From Apodospora peruviana (Eukaryota > Ascomycota > Sordariomycetes > Sordariales > Lasiosphaeriaceae): a stretch of DNA of 64,000 nucleotides. The stretch's first letter is position 1. Every line of letters starts with the position of its first letter. Location of the stretch: assembly GCA_033439685.1 (NCBI GenBank), contig JAUEDM010000005.1, forward strand, positions 3,472,001-3,536,000. The letters are read 5' to 3'. The translations under genes and the position numbers were made by a program. Of this stretch, positions 31,696 to 43,768 are shown one piece after another. The notes beneath the pieces are model-generated. The model did no database searches. It was not told the origin of the DNA and saw nothing but the letters and a program-made list of their open reading frames with translations.

Positions 31696-32997
31696 TCAAT
31701 CCCTCTTCCCACCGGCAGCAACCCCCTTCTTCTTCGCAAATTGATCCGACAAGAACTCCCCAAACGCGTCCCCGAGATCTTCAACCCCATTCTTCTTTTT
31801 GCTGCTCCTGCTGTAACCACCACTCCCACCTTTCTCCTTATACCCGCCACCACCACCACCCCCAGTCCTAGTACCTCCCGACGGCGGGTAATGACCATCA
31901 TCGTGATGATCCCTTTTCGGCGCCGCATCACCACCATTTCCACCCTTCATGAAGGCGTCGATAGCGGCAGCTCCCAGTGCCGCGGTAGCCACACGAGCAC
32001 CCTTCTCCGCGTTCCACCCACCAGGCTGCGAGCTCAGGTTCTTCGCCGTCATGGAGCCGGCCTGCAGTGCCGCCTGGGCAGCCTTTTGCCAGCGCGGGCT
32101 TAGATTGGCAAACTTCTCCTTGGCCGAGGTAGTCTTTGAGCGCGAGATGGTTGGCCGCTGTGGTTGGGGCGGGTGGTTGCTCTTCTTCGATGGTGCTGCA
32201 GGTGGTGGTGAGGGTGCACGGGGCGGCTGATGATGCTTCCCTGCTTGTCTTGTGTCGGAATCACGACCGTCACGGTCCCGGTATTTGGCCGTGTCGTGTT
32301 TGGCACCTGCGGGAGAAGGGCTGCGATTATGGCGTCGCTGCCCCAGATCTCTTTCTCGTTCCCGCTCTGAGCGGCGGTGAGATGATGCCTTCGCATCACG
32401 CGTCGGCGCTGGGGACGGGGACCTTGAGTGAGGCCTTCTGTTCCTTGCGCCAGTATCTTTGGTTCGCGGAGGAGGCGCAGTGGCGCTTGAGTCTAGATGC
32501 GGTCGATGATGGATAGGGAGGACGGGATCATCTCGATATCGAGCTCCATGGTGGTGATTGCGGTGAGTATCCCGTCTGCGCGGCGGTGAAGGAGACCGTC
32601 TCCCCGAATGGCGGTGGTGAGGACTGGTATTTCGGTGGTGGGGGTGATGATGTTTCCCCCTCGCCGTGTCAATATCAGAGTCTGGTGGTGAGGGGTAGGC
32701 GTGTCTCGGGTGGTTGTGAGTACCACTGGCTCCGACCGTGTAATCAGGTTCGTATGTCGACCTTCGGGCGGGCTTATTGGGTTGTGCTTCTGCCGGGGTC
32801 GGTGCTGGAGGTGAGTACATTGGCCCGGGTTCGCCGTCGACGGAGTGCTCCGAGCCAGCCTGAATGTACTCGTACCCGTCGTCCCAGCTGTTGATACGGC
32901 GGAACGGGTCTTCGTTGGTTTCGCGTCTGCTCGGCATTTTGTTGGATTTTGGGGAGTCTAGGAGGGCTGATTTGAGGTTCTTCAGGAAGGATGCCAT
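31696..32997 (-). CDS. Low-complexity His/Ser/Pro/Arg-rich protein, 433 aa
   Basis: The frame is open to 33066, but MASFLKNLKSALLDSPKSN at 32995-32997 is the likely start. Residues ~30-280 are disordered with many SPSP, RRR and HHH runs and RERERER. A conserved-looking helix SPRWQKAAQAALQAGSMTA, then GGWNAEKGARVATAALGAAAIDAF, follows at ~320-370. This block, with alternating Ala/Gly, is found at the C-terminus of many fungal disordered proteins and may be a glycine-zipper-like membrane-associating segment. The protein ends with a Gly-rich stretch and a basic tail. Function unknown. SR-like composition hints at a nuclear or RNA-related role, but this is weak. Confidence 0.75.
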   Translation of the reverse strand: MASFLKNLKSALLDSPKSNKMPSRRETNEDPFRRINSWDDGYEYIQAGSEHSVDGEPGPMYSPPAPTPAEAQPNKPARRSTYEPDYTVGASGTHNHPRHAYPSPPDSDIDTARGKHHHPHHRNTSPHHRHSGRRSPSPPRRRDTHRNHHHGARYRDDPVLPIHHRPHLDSSATAPPPRTKDTGARNRRPHSRSPSPAPTRDAKASSHRRSERERERDLGQRRHNRSPSPAGAKHDTAKYRDRDGRDSDTRQAGKHHQPPRAPSPPPAAPSKKSNHPPQPQRPTISRSKTTSAKEKFANLSPRWQKAAQAALQAGSMTAKNLSSQPGGWNAEKGARVATAALGAAAIDAFMKGGNGGDAAPKRDHHDDGHYPPSGGTRTGGGGGGGYKEKGGSGGYSRSSKKKNGVEDLGDAFGEFLSDQFAKKKGVAAGGKRD

Positions 32998-35900
32998 TAT
33001 CACGGCGGGTGACACGAGACTTAAATAAATGATGAAGAAATAACGGGCCAATGTCTTCAGATACACGAAACAAGCACAGTTACGTCAAATAGGCGAGAAG
33101 AAGTAACACCGCATGTAAGCTCGTCAGACTATGGTTGGAGGATGACGGCGTGTGAGGCGTGGGAGGTGTTGCCCTTTGCAGGACCTCGAGCTGCCAGTGC
33201 CCGACGGTGTGTCGAGCAAAAAAGGAAATGTCGCAAATGAGAGGGTGGTTTGGGAGGAGATTCTTTGTGGCCTCAGTCGGTTTTGGGCACAACTCGGCAG
33301 TCGACCTGCAGTGTGTCGCGGCAGCATGCGTGGCGTGGCGTGCGACACGCCGGATTGGGGCGAGGCCAAATCTTCAGGTAAAAAGCCTGTGACATGGCAG
33401 CTGCATGTGTCATATTCTAACACTGATATGTTTGTGGGGTTAATATCACCGGTGATTGCTGCATGATTACGACAACTGTGGGCTTGGAAAGGTCAGCATG
33501 GCACTGCTTCTCGAATAAATTGGCAACGCCTCGGGTTTGGATGGTTGGGCCGTCCTCTCATTGACTCAAGTTCGCACTTCACTCGCCATTTTTCTGGTGA
33601 GAGCAAAACGTTGCTTGGCCAATTATCCGAGTGATGGCCGGTTGTGGTGGGCCAATATCAGCCGATCGCGGGGGCTTGTTCGCCACTGTGGTGGCCACGA
33701 CTTGCGCCAAGATACGGATGATGGAATGAGATCATCGACATCGGGAGGACCCGCCACGTAGCCTGTCGCGCCTGTTCATCCGAAATAGGAATTTACGACA
33801 GAGTGTGCTTAAAAGTTTCTGGCTATTCTGGTAGGCAAAGAGGAATCGTGCCGTCTCGACATGGAAAGGCTAGTCATTGATACTACGGGCTGAGCCGATA
33901 GTTTCACCAGTACGGATTATTACTAGGATTCGCACCCTTTACATGCCTGGTAGGCCGAATCTGTTATAAGTATTGGAACTAGAACAGAGAAAGATGACCA
34001 AGTTGCATTTATCGTAAGAAGTTTTAACATACTTTCGGGAGAGCTCGATAAGACCTACTGTGTTCCTGGAAATTGATCATGTAGGTACCGGTGTTAATTC
34101 GTCCATATTGGCGACAAAGGAGGACCGTGACAACCGGAATTATTAAGCTGGGCACAGGTGAAACACTAACATGAACATGCTCCTCGCGCCTCGTCATATA
34201 TCACTTTGACAGTTTGACTGGAATCCTCTGCTCATCCTCCCTCACCTGTAGGATTTATTATAACATAACTTCAAGTTGATACCCCTTCCACTGCCACTCT
34301 GCCAGAGTCCTTCCCGACACAACAGCGCTCATAAAGACATAGTTCCCGAACAACCGGCATCAGACCAATCGCAAGATTTGCCAGCACATGCGTGTTTTTG
34401 CGAACCGTCAAACTGAGCGTCTGCTGCCAATATTATGCCCGAGGATGCCCAAACACATCACGTAGCTATCGCATCCAGGTTTACGTAGGCGGGACTCAAC
34501 AAATCCGCAATTTTTGTTTAGAGTCGTGTGAATGTACCAGAGTACGCCAAATGGGTCCATATCGATTGAAAATGTCAACCCCTAGGAGGTTGACTGGCTG
34601 TCGTGTGAATGTACCAGACTACGTCAAATGGGTCCATATCGATTGAGAATGTCAACCCCTAAGAGGTTGACTGGCTGTCGTGGGTCTCGAAGACGCAGGC
34701 AACTGCGATCTGGGATGAATATTCTGAACAGTGGCACTGGCTTCAAACTGATGGGGTCAGACGTATCAAGTGAACGACAAAGACGAGAGGTGCGCGGCAG
34801 AAGTGCTGTCACGCATGGAGGCGAGACTGTTTTGCAATATCGTGGAATGGGTGGCTGTTTCGGATGAACAAGGCATGGCCTGACGCGGATGGGATATCGT
34901 CCAATTTCTTTGCGTTGCTGAGGCTGAACCTTGGAGTCATGATGTTATTCAAACGGGAATTCGAAAGTTCGAGGTGGTCCAGTCATCAGTCAATATCGTG
35001 ATGGGAGCTGATATTTAATAGGGGGACTTTTCGGCAGGTAAGTCGTGAGGTGTTTTGGAAAGTAATTACCCTGAGTGTAGTGAGGTCTGGTCAAAATGTC
35101 CTGCCCACTGCAAACCACGAAGAGACGAACCTATAAAGTGTGGCGGTCTGGAGAGACTTCCTGCACCAGGAGGACAATGCACAAACTAATAAGGTCTCTG
35201 GTAGTCGGATCATCCCGCTGCCAAAAATCCAAGCAAAGGCCAACAGGAGGCCCCGTGAGTGAGGGAAGGAGCCACAGGGAGGTAGCTACCTAGGTACTTA
35301 AGGTACTACCAAGTAATTGCGGTGTTAGGCAACTGGAGACGGGCACCCTGACTGCCTGACCTGACCGGCCACCGGGCGGATTAACCACACTCACCGAAAC
35401 AACAACAGGAAGGGAGTCACGGGGCCTGAAGGGACAAGAAGAAATCCACAGGGCGAGCTCACGTCTCCATCACACTGATCACAAGCGTGCAGAGACCAAC
35501 TCATTCGTGTAGTATATAATCTCGCCATCCCTCCACGTTTCCTCCTCTTCTCTTTCTTTTCTTCTTCATTCTTGGATATGACTCTGTTTCGAGTATAATA
35601 CATGTACCGTGTATGAGTATAATATGTATCCGAATTTTTGGTGCCCAACCAGTGAGGTTGCTTCCGCAGCATGCACTACCAACTCTTTTTCTTCACCAGG
35701 ATCATTGCCATTTGGTAGCGGCTTGGAGAAGATCGATGGTAGCAATTGGGAGAGATCCTTTGTCACGTCGTTGGGTCGGCACGGTCGGGTAAGTTAGGCG
35801 TGTCTGCGCTCGCGCATCCTATGTCTGCTGTGTTATCTTTCAGGACCCCCGGCTTTGTTCGCCCCGACTACACTTTGTTCAAGTTCCATTACCGGCAGAA

Positions 35901-36420
35901 TCAAGACAAGGTAACCTAAGAGGTCAGCGGAGTCCAGATGTAGCCGCCAAGCCCTGCTAGCCATCACCATCTTTGTTCTAATCCTTGATTGATTTGGGTT
36001 GTGCCGGATGCGTCGACGCCTAACAGAGCGGTCGAGCTTCAAATGAGTCATGATTTCTTTCGGCTGAGAGAAAACCAAAATACACACGAATTCTCATAAC
36101 AATTTGAATTGGCAATTTCTGGGCGATTTTGTGCTTCCAACAACCTCAAAGTCAAGACTCGCTCGCGGTCACGTCCCCGATTCATCGCCGCCAGCGCCCT
36201 CCCCAACGCCCACCCACTGTCCTCTCATCAGCTTCCAGCTAGAGACCCGGGTGGCGACGGTCAAAATGGCGAACCGTGTACAGGACCCTGTCATGGTTCT
36301 GATAACCGAACAGAATTCCAATAACGACTTCAGAGATACCAAAAGAAGATTAAGGACAGATTTATGCACTACAGGCCGGGAAAGCAATGGCGTGAGACTA
36401 CGCAGGAGTAGAAAAACAGA
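32998..36420. other. Long intergenic region with a tandem repeat
   Basis: About 3.4 kb without a supportable gene. It holds the 77-bp tandem duplication at 34523-34676, an AT-rich stretch near 34240-34280, and a CTACCTAGGTACTTAAGGTA motif near 35286. Open frames of 60-110 codons on both strands have no recognisable features. Confidence 0.5.
34523..34676 (+). repeat. Two tandem copies of a 77-bp unit
   Basis: Copies 34523-34599 and 34600-34676 begin GTCGTGTGAATGTACCAG and share GGGTCCATATCGATTGA. They differ at about four positions, three of them C/T or A/G transitions. Each contains the short inverted pair CAACC...GGTTG. A third copy starts at 34677 but stops after six bases. Confidence 0.92.
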
Positions 36421-38286
36421 ATGAAGCACCCAAGCGAGGCATGCGGCAGGATCGACGGCATCAGTCGGCACCATAGCGAAATCTTTGAGCGAGCCAACCG
36501 CCACCAGAAGAAGAAAGGAACCGGTTACTGGGAGTATACAGCGCCCGGGCAGGATACGGTACGCAGCTAGCTTTCTTGAACGCCAACGCGATTCCTAATT
36601 CAGCGCCTCCCGGGCCCGCACCTGTTCGACTTAATCAACTATTTGATGGAACAAAAGCGCAGCCGCGACCAACAAGGCGGCTGACTCAGAGGCAGAAACA
36701 GAAGTTTCGTGCAGGGCCACCACAAAGACCTGGACCACCTGGTGTGCCCCTACCACAACCTCAGCCGCACCCCGTTCCGCCCAGACCACGACCACCGATG
36801 GAACTACGTGGCTCCGATACAGCTACAAGGGCCGAACCCGCCCATGGTCCAGTTGCTCTCGTTGAATAGCGATTTGGCCTTCTACCAGTTCCTTCCTCGC
36901 GGAGACCTAACCCGCTTTCTCTACGGGTGGTCGCGGCTTGGGTATCAACCCCCAACTCATACGCTGTGGCACATGTGGGAGTGCTGTACGTGTTATCTCC
37001 CGTCATTATTTTCTCGGCGTGTTTTTCCGGATAATCAGCGTTATACTAACCAGATATTGACTTGTATATGTTTAGTCGTCAAGACATGCATCGGACTCGA
37101 GTACAAAGTCAGAGATGATCCCAGCTTGAACCCCGCCGGCCCCGGATCGTTCAATGAGTTTGGCCGGCTTGTCAGTGAAAAGCTGCCGGCGACAGCAGCC
37201 GGCCGACAACTTGGGACAGGGTTGTGCCACTTCGAGATTGACCCCCAAAACATTTTCATCGGCAACTATGACCGGGGCGAGCCCCAGGACCGCAACGACT
37301 GCACACCCCTTTTGAAGCTGGGTGACTTTGGGCATTCGTGGCTGGGCACCCAAGCGGCACATCACGACGCAGACGAGATATGGATAAACAGATCGAAAGG
37401 AAAAGACGGATGGTACACTCCCGTGAGTTTCCTTCATGTCGCCTACGTCCCTACTACCTGCCTCTAGTAGCATAATTACATGACAAACTCTGGCAACTAA
37501 CACGGGCGGCCGTGGCGTTATTCACATATTAGAAACAATTCACAGCAGAATGGGATTTCGTCCGCATCAGGCCGATCGCCGAGGCCACCCGGCCCCCGGT
37601 CGCCGGCAACTTCACGTGGAAGACAAACCTGTACCAGTTCGCGCTGGTCATGGTGTCGATCATCACGGGCTGCGACCAGCCCGACCAGCCGCTGGCCAAC
37701 GAGATCGAAATAACCCCGTCCGCCGCGCCCGACGAGAACAACCTGGTCCTTTGGCGGCATCTTGCTCCAGCCCGAGTACCAATGGGACGACGACTCGATG
37801 AGGAACATGTTGCTTCTTTGCTTCTGCGAGAAGCCCGCCGACCGGCTCGACTTCAAGGAGCTGATCGACCTCGTCAATGAGACCATCCACCGGACCTCAA
37901 GGCAACCCGGTCTCCCAGCCCACCGATACCTGCTCCCGGCAATCCGAACCATTTCGGCAGACTTGAGGGTCTGGTCAGAACGGCACTTTACGAACCCACC
38001 GTCTGAGATGTTGAAGTTTTTGGCTAGTCTACGGACTGTGAGTGAAGCCTCCATTGTGTTGTAATGGTCTTCTGTTATGCCGGTGGAGACAGTCTATGTC
38101 ACGAGAGAGAGAGATAGCCATGGCTAACGGGCTTCCTAACTGTTATGTTGCTTTGTTGTCAAACAGTATCTGCACACCATACCGATGCCAGCACGTGGCG
38201 GTCCGCCACAACGCACAGTAACAGCAGTTGACATCGAGGATCCAGCTGTAGTAGACTGGAGGAACCCTTCAGCCACTTGGGACTGA
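36421..38286 (+). pseudogene. Protein-kinase-like gene, five exons, with TGA and 1-bp frameshift
   Basis: Exons 36421-36558, 36604-36985, 37076-37422, 37533-38037 and 38167-38286 are linked by introns with good donors (GTACGC, GTACGT, GTGAGT, GTGAGT), and the phases agree if one extra base in exon 4 is discounted. The product has a non-canonical N-terminal part and a hinge-like FYQFLPRGDLTRFL. A catalytic-loop equivalent HFEIDPQNIFIGNY follows (the usual HxD Asp is Glu), then LGDFGHS (DFG intact) and TPKQF in the activation segment, with a helical C-lobe. No Gly-loop or VAIK Lys is recognisable, so it is a kinase-fold protein of doubtful activity. Lesions: TGA in frame at 36682-36684, and a frame change at CC 37748-37749 (extra C) before FGGILLQPEYQW. 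Either a young pseudogene or sequence errors. Confidence 0.65.
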
Positions 38287-39513
38287 GGTAGGTAGGACAA
38301 GTGGTATCTCGGAATTAAGAGGATGTTGATTAGTAGTCAAGTTCCATCAACTGGCAGGAAAATTAGCCTTTGGAAGGAGGGAGATGTCTTTCAAGGAGGA
38401 TCTAGTCTTCAAGTTCTCGATCAACCAAGTATTCCTGTTTACAGTCACGGGTTTAAGACAGTTAACTGCTTTCAATTCTGTCTGGGGTTTCAGTCCAAGT
38501 ATTCTAGTTATGTGCTTCCTTCCATCTCCTCAAGACCGGGGTTCCGCGTTTACCCTTTCATTTCTCTCTGTTATTCATCGCATTGTTCTTACAGGTGGAG
38601 TGAATTTGATTTCACGACGTAGATATCACTATTCTATCCTTATAAATCTTTGACTTTTGGATATCAACCGCATAATCATTCACTGCTAGTTACGTACCAA
38701 CCTACTTGATTACCTACCTTTCAGTATTCAGGGTAAAAACAAGCCAGGCTAATAAGCTGGGCCAGTCCAGAAAACATGGAGTGGTAGCAGGTGAGGTAAG
38801 TAGGCTGGAGGAGGACCAGACCAGAACCCCGCCCTCGGACCAGAATAGGGGAAGCCCCGGCCTCTTCGTGTGACCATCCTGATTCTCCGATTTTTGCCGA
38901 TGGATTTTCCTGCCCTTTACTGTCGACGATAGAGATCTATCTCTCTTCTGTTCTCTGTACTCGATGACCCTTCGGTTTTCCTGCCTGGGTTAGACTGAAG
39001 ACGGAATGAGCATACCTCTAATACCTGAGGTAAGTATATTGTATATGTTGTATTAAGTCCGAGCCAATCAACTCATGGACTCGCTGCATAAATCAACAAC
39101 GGTCCGACACTTTAGCAACCAAATGACACACATAAGTCCGAGGATATCTTAATTACTCCCCCAAAACGGTATCAAGTTTCTAATGTTGGTTCGTTGGTAT
39201 TCAGTTGACCATTTACCTGAAAGGGGAACGCTCAGGGACACACCCTGATACCCGTCCACTGTAAGCGCCTGAATGAGTAGGTCTTTCCTTCGGCTTTACC
39301 CCAGGGCTGCATTCGTTTCCGCATGCATGGACGCAGTCACGCAGTGGTGCTCTGTGGCGGCTGACTGATGACTGAAGATAAAACCCGTCGGATAACCCCC
39401 GCCCGGTCGGCCGTAACTGAATAATTCCGACATCACGTCTTGTTTTTGTTTGGAGTTCGAGATAATTACCTTAGCCATCTAGCACGCCTTTCCGACGAAC
39501 CATCCATCCCATC
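38287..39513. other. Intergenic
   Basis: No gene seen. Contains GAGGTAGGTAGG at ~38285 and several TACCTACCT-like motifs near 38700. Confidence 0.55.
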
Positions 39514-40383
39514 ATGTCCTCAGCCTCAGGATCAGGCGTATTCCTCGTGCAGTCGCGCATCGCAGCAAGAAGCGCAAAAGATACCGTCTTGACACCCGAA
39601 ATCTTTCGTAAATGGTACGAAGATGTGCACATCCCCGACGTGCTGGCCACCCCAAACATCGAGGCGGCCTTTCGTTACCAGATAACAACCTCCCCAGAGA
39701 AAGCTTCGCATCCCTATCTGGCCATCTACCCGCTCGACGACCTGTCGTGGGTGCAGGACAAGGAAGACGCCTTCTTCAAGATCCCGCTGCATAGCGATGT
39801 CCTGCCGAACGAGAGCAGGTTCATCTTTGACGTCGCCGACTTTGATATGCGCTTCTACGAGACGGTCGTCAGTACCGCTCCTGGTGCAGGGCTGAAGGGT
39901 TTGTAATTGTTCATCTTGGCTGTTTGTTTGTTTTTGCTTGGATTGCTATCTTTTCAGTCGAGCTACTGACTGTGCTTCGGTGTGATATATATCAGGGCCG
40001 GCGAAGAATGTTGTGCTTGTTCCGATCGACGAGTCGGCGTTCAATGCTGCTACAACGGTCGAGGATCGGGAGAAATTGCTTGGGGGATCGGTTTCGGGTG
40101 ACAGTGATGCTGTTCGCTCGACATTGTTCAGGCTTCTGTTTGTGCCGACCGAGGTGACGTCTGATGGGAAGGAGAAGGCGCCGAATTCGGTGGCCAAGTA
40201 TTTGGCTTTGGTGAGTTTGTTTGTTTTTATTAGTGGAATCGCACTTGAAGCGCGTGACTGACTGAGATGTGGCATCGGTAGCACGAGTTTGACAAGGTAC
40301 CGGTCGCTGGAACGGTTGGCGAGGCTGGGAGGAGTTTTAGTCTGTTGAGGGCATTCGGGGATGTGAACAAGACTTGGCCGTAG
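39514..40383 (+). CDS. EthD-like dimeric alpha/beta-barrel protein, 233 aa, three exons
   Basis: Exons 39514-39898, 39996-40210 and 40282-40383 join with consistent phases (1 and 0) across introns of 97 bp (GTTTGT...ATCAG) and 71 bp (GTGAGT...GGTAG), ending in TAG. The N-terminus GVFLVQSRIA, then EIFRKWYEDVHIPDVLATPNI, matches the EthD/ferredoxin-like barrel pattern, in which a Trp-Tyr..HIPD segment lines the dimer interface. Such fungal proteins include enzymes and accessory factors of polyketide or aromatic metabolism. No biosynthetic partner genes are adjacent, so no pathway is assigned. No signal peptide; presumably cytosolic. Confidence 0.8.
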
Positions 40384-41470
40384 GAAGGGTGATTTCGGCG
40401 TTTCAGTGGCTTGGAGTGCCCGAGGAAAGAGGACAGTACCTACTTGCGGCGGGGGTTGATGGTGCGGGCTGGAGGGACCACAGTACTTGCCTGTTATGCA
40501 GGAAACCAACATCGATTTCAAGTGGAGCTCTTACTCGAGTGAAGCCCACGGGCACGTACTCCCATTGACGGTCGTAGCTCCTTCCTCGGCCCAAGAGCTC
40601 TGCCTCAGAGGTGTTCGCACGATTGGCCAATCGCTCCGCCATGGCAAGCACGCAACCCACATGACATCATTTTCAGTCCCATCTCTTTTGCTGCCTGAAG
40701 AAGCAGCTTCCCGTCGTGCGCCTCGATTCTTCTCCATGAACCGATGTCGGTTCGTGATTCTGCCTCCCGCTGCCTCCCGTACGCCTCATCGCCGAACACC
40801 CTCCCCATTTGAGCTTCATGCAAGTTTCTGCAGCTCGATACTTCCCCAACTACCTCGGAGGCAGATCACGTCTCTGACCAATAATCTATTCTGATGTGAG
40901 CGGGGAGTTGCACCACTGACGGGCAAGGATTCTTTATCAGCTATCCTGGTGGACCGGCATTGGCTCAGAGAGTCCTTGAGGCAGCAATAGCCACACGAGT
41001 GCATCTTCAGGGAGCCAATGGACATCTGAATGGAGAGGCAGCTCTGCATGGTGGCTGTGCATGGCCATCGGCGATATCCTACACGAACGACTGTTGCGGG
41101 CCGAGATGAGGAGAATGTGCTGTAGGTTGCGGGGATGCTTTCGATCGACAAGAAAGTATTTAGGGTCTGCGGGGCTCGCCCCAACTGCTATGATGTTATA
41201 ATTCTCCATCGCCATACAGACTCCCCGGGGTCTGGGTAAAGGACCGTCTCGGCCAGGTAAGTCTAAGTCATGTCCCTGAGGAGATCCGAGAATACGGCTC
41301 TCTGACTGACAGCTGCGTGTTCCACACAGAACCTCAACCCACCCACCGTTCTCCGGCGGGGACACGTCGAGGTCCTCGCCAGTCGCCACATTAATTGGCA
41401 ATGTCTTTGTGATCAAACCAATGGTCTACTTCCATGCCGCCTCGCGATCTGGCCACCTCCTTTCACAACC
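40384..41470. other. Intergenic / unassigned
   Basis: Overlapping frames of 122-159 codons occur on both strands but show no family features. The 5' exon of the zinc-finger gene downstream may begin here, for example at ATG 41421 with a splice into the next frame. Confidence 0.4.
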
Positions 41471-42551
41471 TTGTTTCCAGGGCCCTGGGTTGTGTCGGCG
41501 TGTGCTGGTATCCATCGGCGGTGGGGAGTAGATCTATGTTCTGATTACTGGGGGTGTTTGGGTGTGAGTGAGGGAGGAGGGAATGAAGGGTTTGACTTCC
41601 ATGAATTCTACGATTTGTCCATCACAGGTTATACGCAACCACTTCTCTCTCCGAATAACGCGCATGACATTGGATTGAACAGCACGGCGCCTCCCTTGGT
41701 CACTGGAGATTTCGGCACCTATAACTCCTCAGAATATCCTCAGACCAGCTTGCACGACAACTCGAGCTTCAGCAGCAACGATCTGTGGCCAAGCAGTGGG
41801 CTCAACTGTCCAGTTCCCTCTGGCCTAGCCATGTCCGACGACCAATTCCCAGGCCTTGGAGAGTTTCATTTTGCAAACGCTCAATTGCCTACAAACTCGG
41901 ATAACCAGACGCCTACCATCGAGTCATTCGACCAACCGCTTTCACTACGCCTTGAATCGTTTGCGCTTGCGGCCGGCGAATCCGAAGGTGGTGGGGAAGA
42001 AGTGTACGATACGTTTGGTGCTCAACATCATATCCCTATGTCTGAGAGCCAGGCAGCTATCAGTTGGGAACCCGTCTTGGTTCCTCCTGCTCGCACGGTT
42101 ACGGTCTCTTCGAGATTGTCAGTCGACACGAGCTCGACCAATTCTTCAACCAGTACTGCAGCCTCACCAACAGCCGTTAGCTATTCCGCCAGGTTCCCGG
42201 GCTCACACTTCTCCAGCCGATCCATGTGCCCGTTGTGCCCGGGCAAGAGTTTCAAGTCCCTCAGGTAAATACACACCGGCACCCTCGCCTTCGACTCCAC
42301 CGGCCAAGCACCAGTACCACGGCTAACACTACGTAAACAGGTGTCACATGCGAGTCCACCGTCCGAAGCATTACCCATGTCTCGAAAGCGGATGCCAGAA
42401 GGCGTTCCGGACACGCAATGAATTGGATCGCCACAAAGGACATCGGCATCGGCGAGGACATCAAGTTCGGTGCCCAGTTTGTGTCAGAGAGTTCAGAGGA
42501 GCGCGCAAGGATAACCTGAACCGACATATCAAGAGATATCATGGAAACTAG
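41471..42551 (+). CDS. C2H2 zinc-finger transcription factor, 5' end undefined
   Basis: The long exon to 42264 joins exon 42341-42551 across a 76-bp intron (GTAAAT...AAACAG) placed exactly inside the first finger. The joined sequence gives SMCPLCPGKSFKSLR-CHMRVH, then YPCLESGCQKAFRTRNELDRHKGH, then RCPVCVREFRGARKDNLNRHIKRYH: three consecutive C2H2 fingers at the extreme C-terminus. The ~250 residues before are Ser/Thr/Pro/Asn-rich and acidic, typical of a fungal activation region. This layout (disordered N-terminus, C-terminal fingers) is common in ascomycete regulators. The frame has no ATG at its left end, so a short upstream exon is likely; the stated start is only where the open frame begins. 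Confidence 0.8.
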
Positions 42552-43768
42552 TGGTGGATTTTCCTTTGTCTTCTACCCCCTTGCTCAATAGAGCTTCCAC
42601 GCGATCCTACCGGCACTGGGCAGAAGTGGATCATGTCGTTGGTGTGCGCCCAAGGACTGTCTAGACATTATTGGTCCCAGTCAGATATCAGCAAAATTTG
42701 GGACGACTTCTCAAACTACGCTGGAGGCACACAGACGTACAAGGTTATATTCTTTTGTTTGGCATGGATCCCAGTTGGGGATTAAACAACAGCCTGACCG
42801 GTTGTCACCACTGAATCGCGAACTACTTCAAGAAAAGGCAAAGGAGGTAGAGGGTTCTGGAGAGCTTTAGCATCATAGGATGCTAATTACTAAGCTCTGC
42901 TCTACCTGCCTTCGCTTTCTTGAAGCAGTTCGCGATCCAGTGGTGACAACCGGTCAGGCTGTTGTTTAATCCCCAACCGGGATCCGTGATGGTGTCTGTT
43001 AGTCCATCAGCGTCCGTACTGTCAGAAGCGATGCACATTGGATTCATTGATTTTATGAGGATTTATTCCATCATTGTATTCTCGTCCGTCTAGCTTTCTG
43101 GCGAAGCCAGAGAGCTTCTTTTATTGTTGTAGATGGTGGCAAGCCAACGCAATTGTAATTGCACGTCTTGTGGCAACTATTACAAATCCATGATTCTGGC
43201 CACTTCTCGAACCTTCCTTTCTGACAGGCACCCCTTTCCATCTGATACGTACTCCGACAGACGACACCACTCACAGTTTCATTTTCTCACCCGAGGGCAA
43301 CCATCGCGCTTTCGCTCCGTTTAGCCACGACCAAAACGAGATAGTGCACTGTAGACTGTATCTTGGTTGCCCTTATTCGACCCCTGACTGAAGCAGATGC
43401 TGACTGGGTATATTTTTGCTTGTTAGTCCTGGGCATGACAAGAACATACCCAAACAGTCACATCACTTGGTCAAAGACGAACGGGAAAACCCAAGATGCA
43501 GTCTACAGTGCACTTCAAGTTCTATTTTGGTCGATGGACGAACGGAAAATCATGGCGAAGGCGCGATGGTACGAGAATTATTATTATATTATTATTCATA
43601 CACCGCTATGCGCTTAGGCGTGTCGGACCCTCAAACTATTTACTGTACAGGAAAACCGTACCCTCACGGGTCGAGTGAAAAACCGGCACCGACATTCAAG
43701 GAACACATCAGTGACTGCGCCTGTGAATACAAAAGAAGAAGGCCTCCTGGCCTTCGATGAAGGGGGTC
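42552..43768. other. Intergenic with foldback element
   Basis: Apart from the 220-bp inverted-repeat element at 42766-42985 and the 3' flank of the LINE remnant, nothing gene-like is seen. Confidence 0.55.
42766..42985. mobile_element. Foldback / MITE-like inverted repeat, 220 bp
   Basis: The ends are GGATCCC and GGGATCC. The first ~65 bases of each arm are reverse complements with about three mismatches (shared GTTGGGGATTAAACAACAGC and GACCGGTTGTCACCACTG). Pairing weakens inwards but resumes at the centre with AGAGCTTTAGCATC / GATGCT...AAGCTCT around the core AGCATCATAGGATGCT. The whole element could fold into one long hairpin. The arm mismatches are G/A transitions, with A on the left arm. 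No coding capacity. No clear target-site duplication is visible. Confidence 0.8.
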
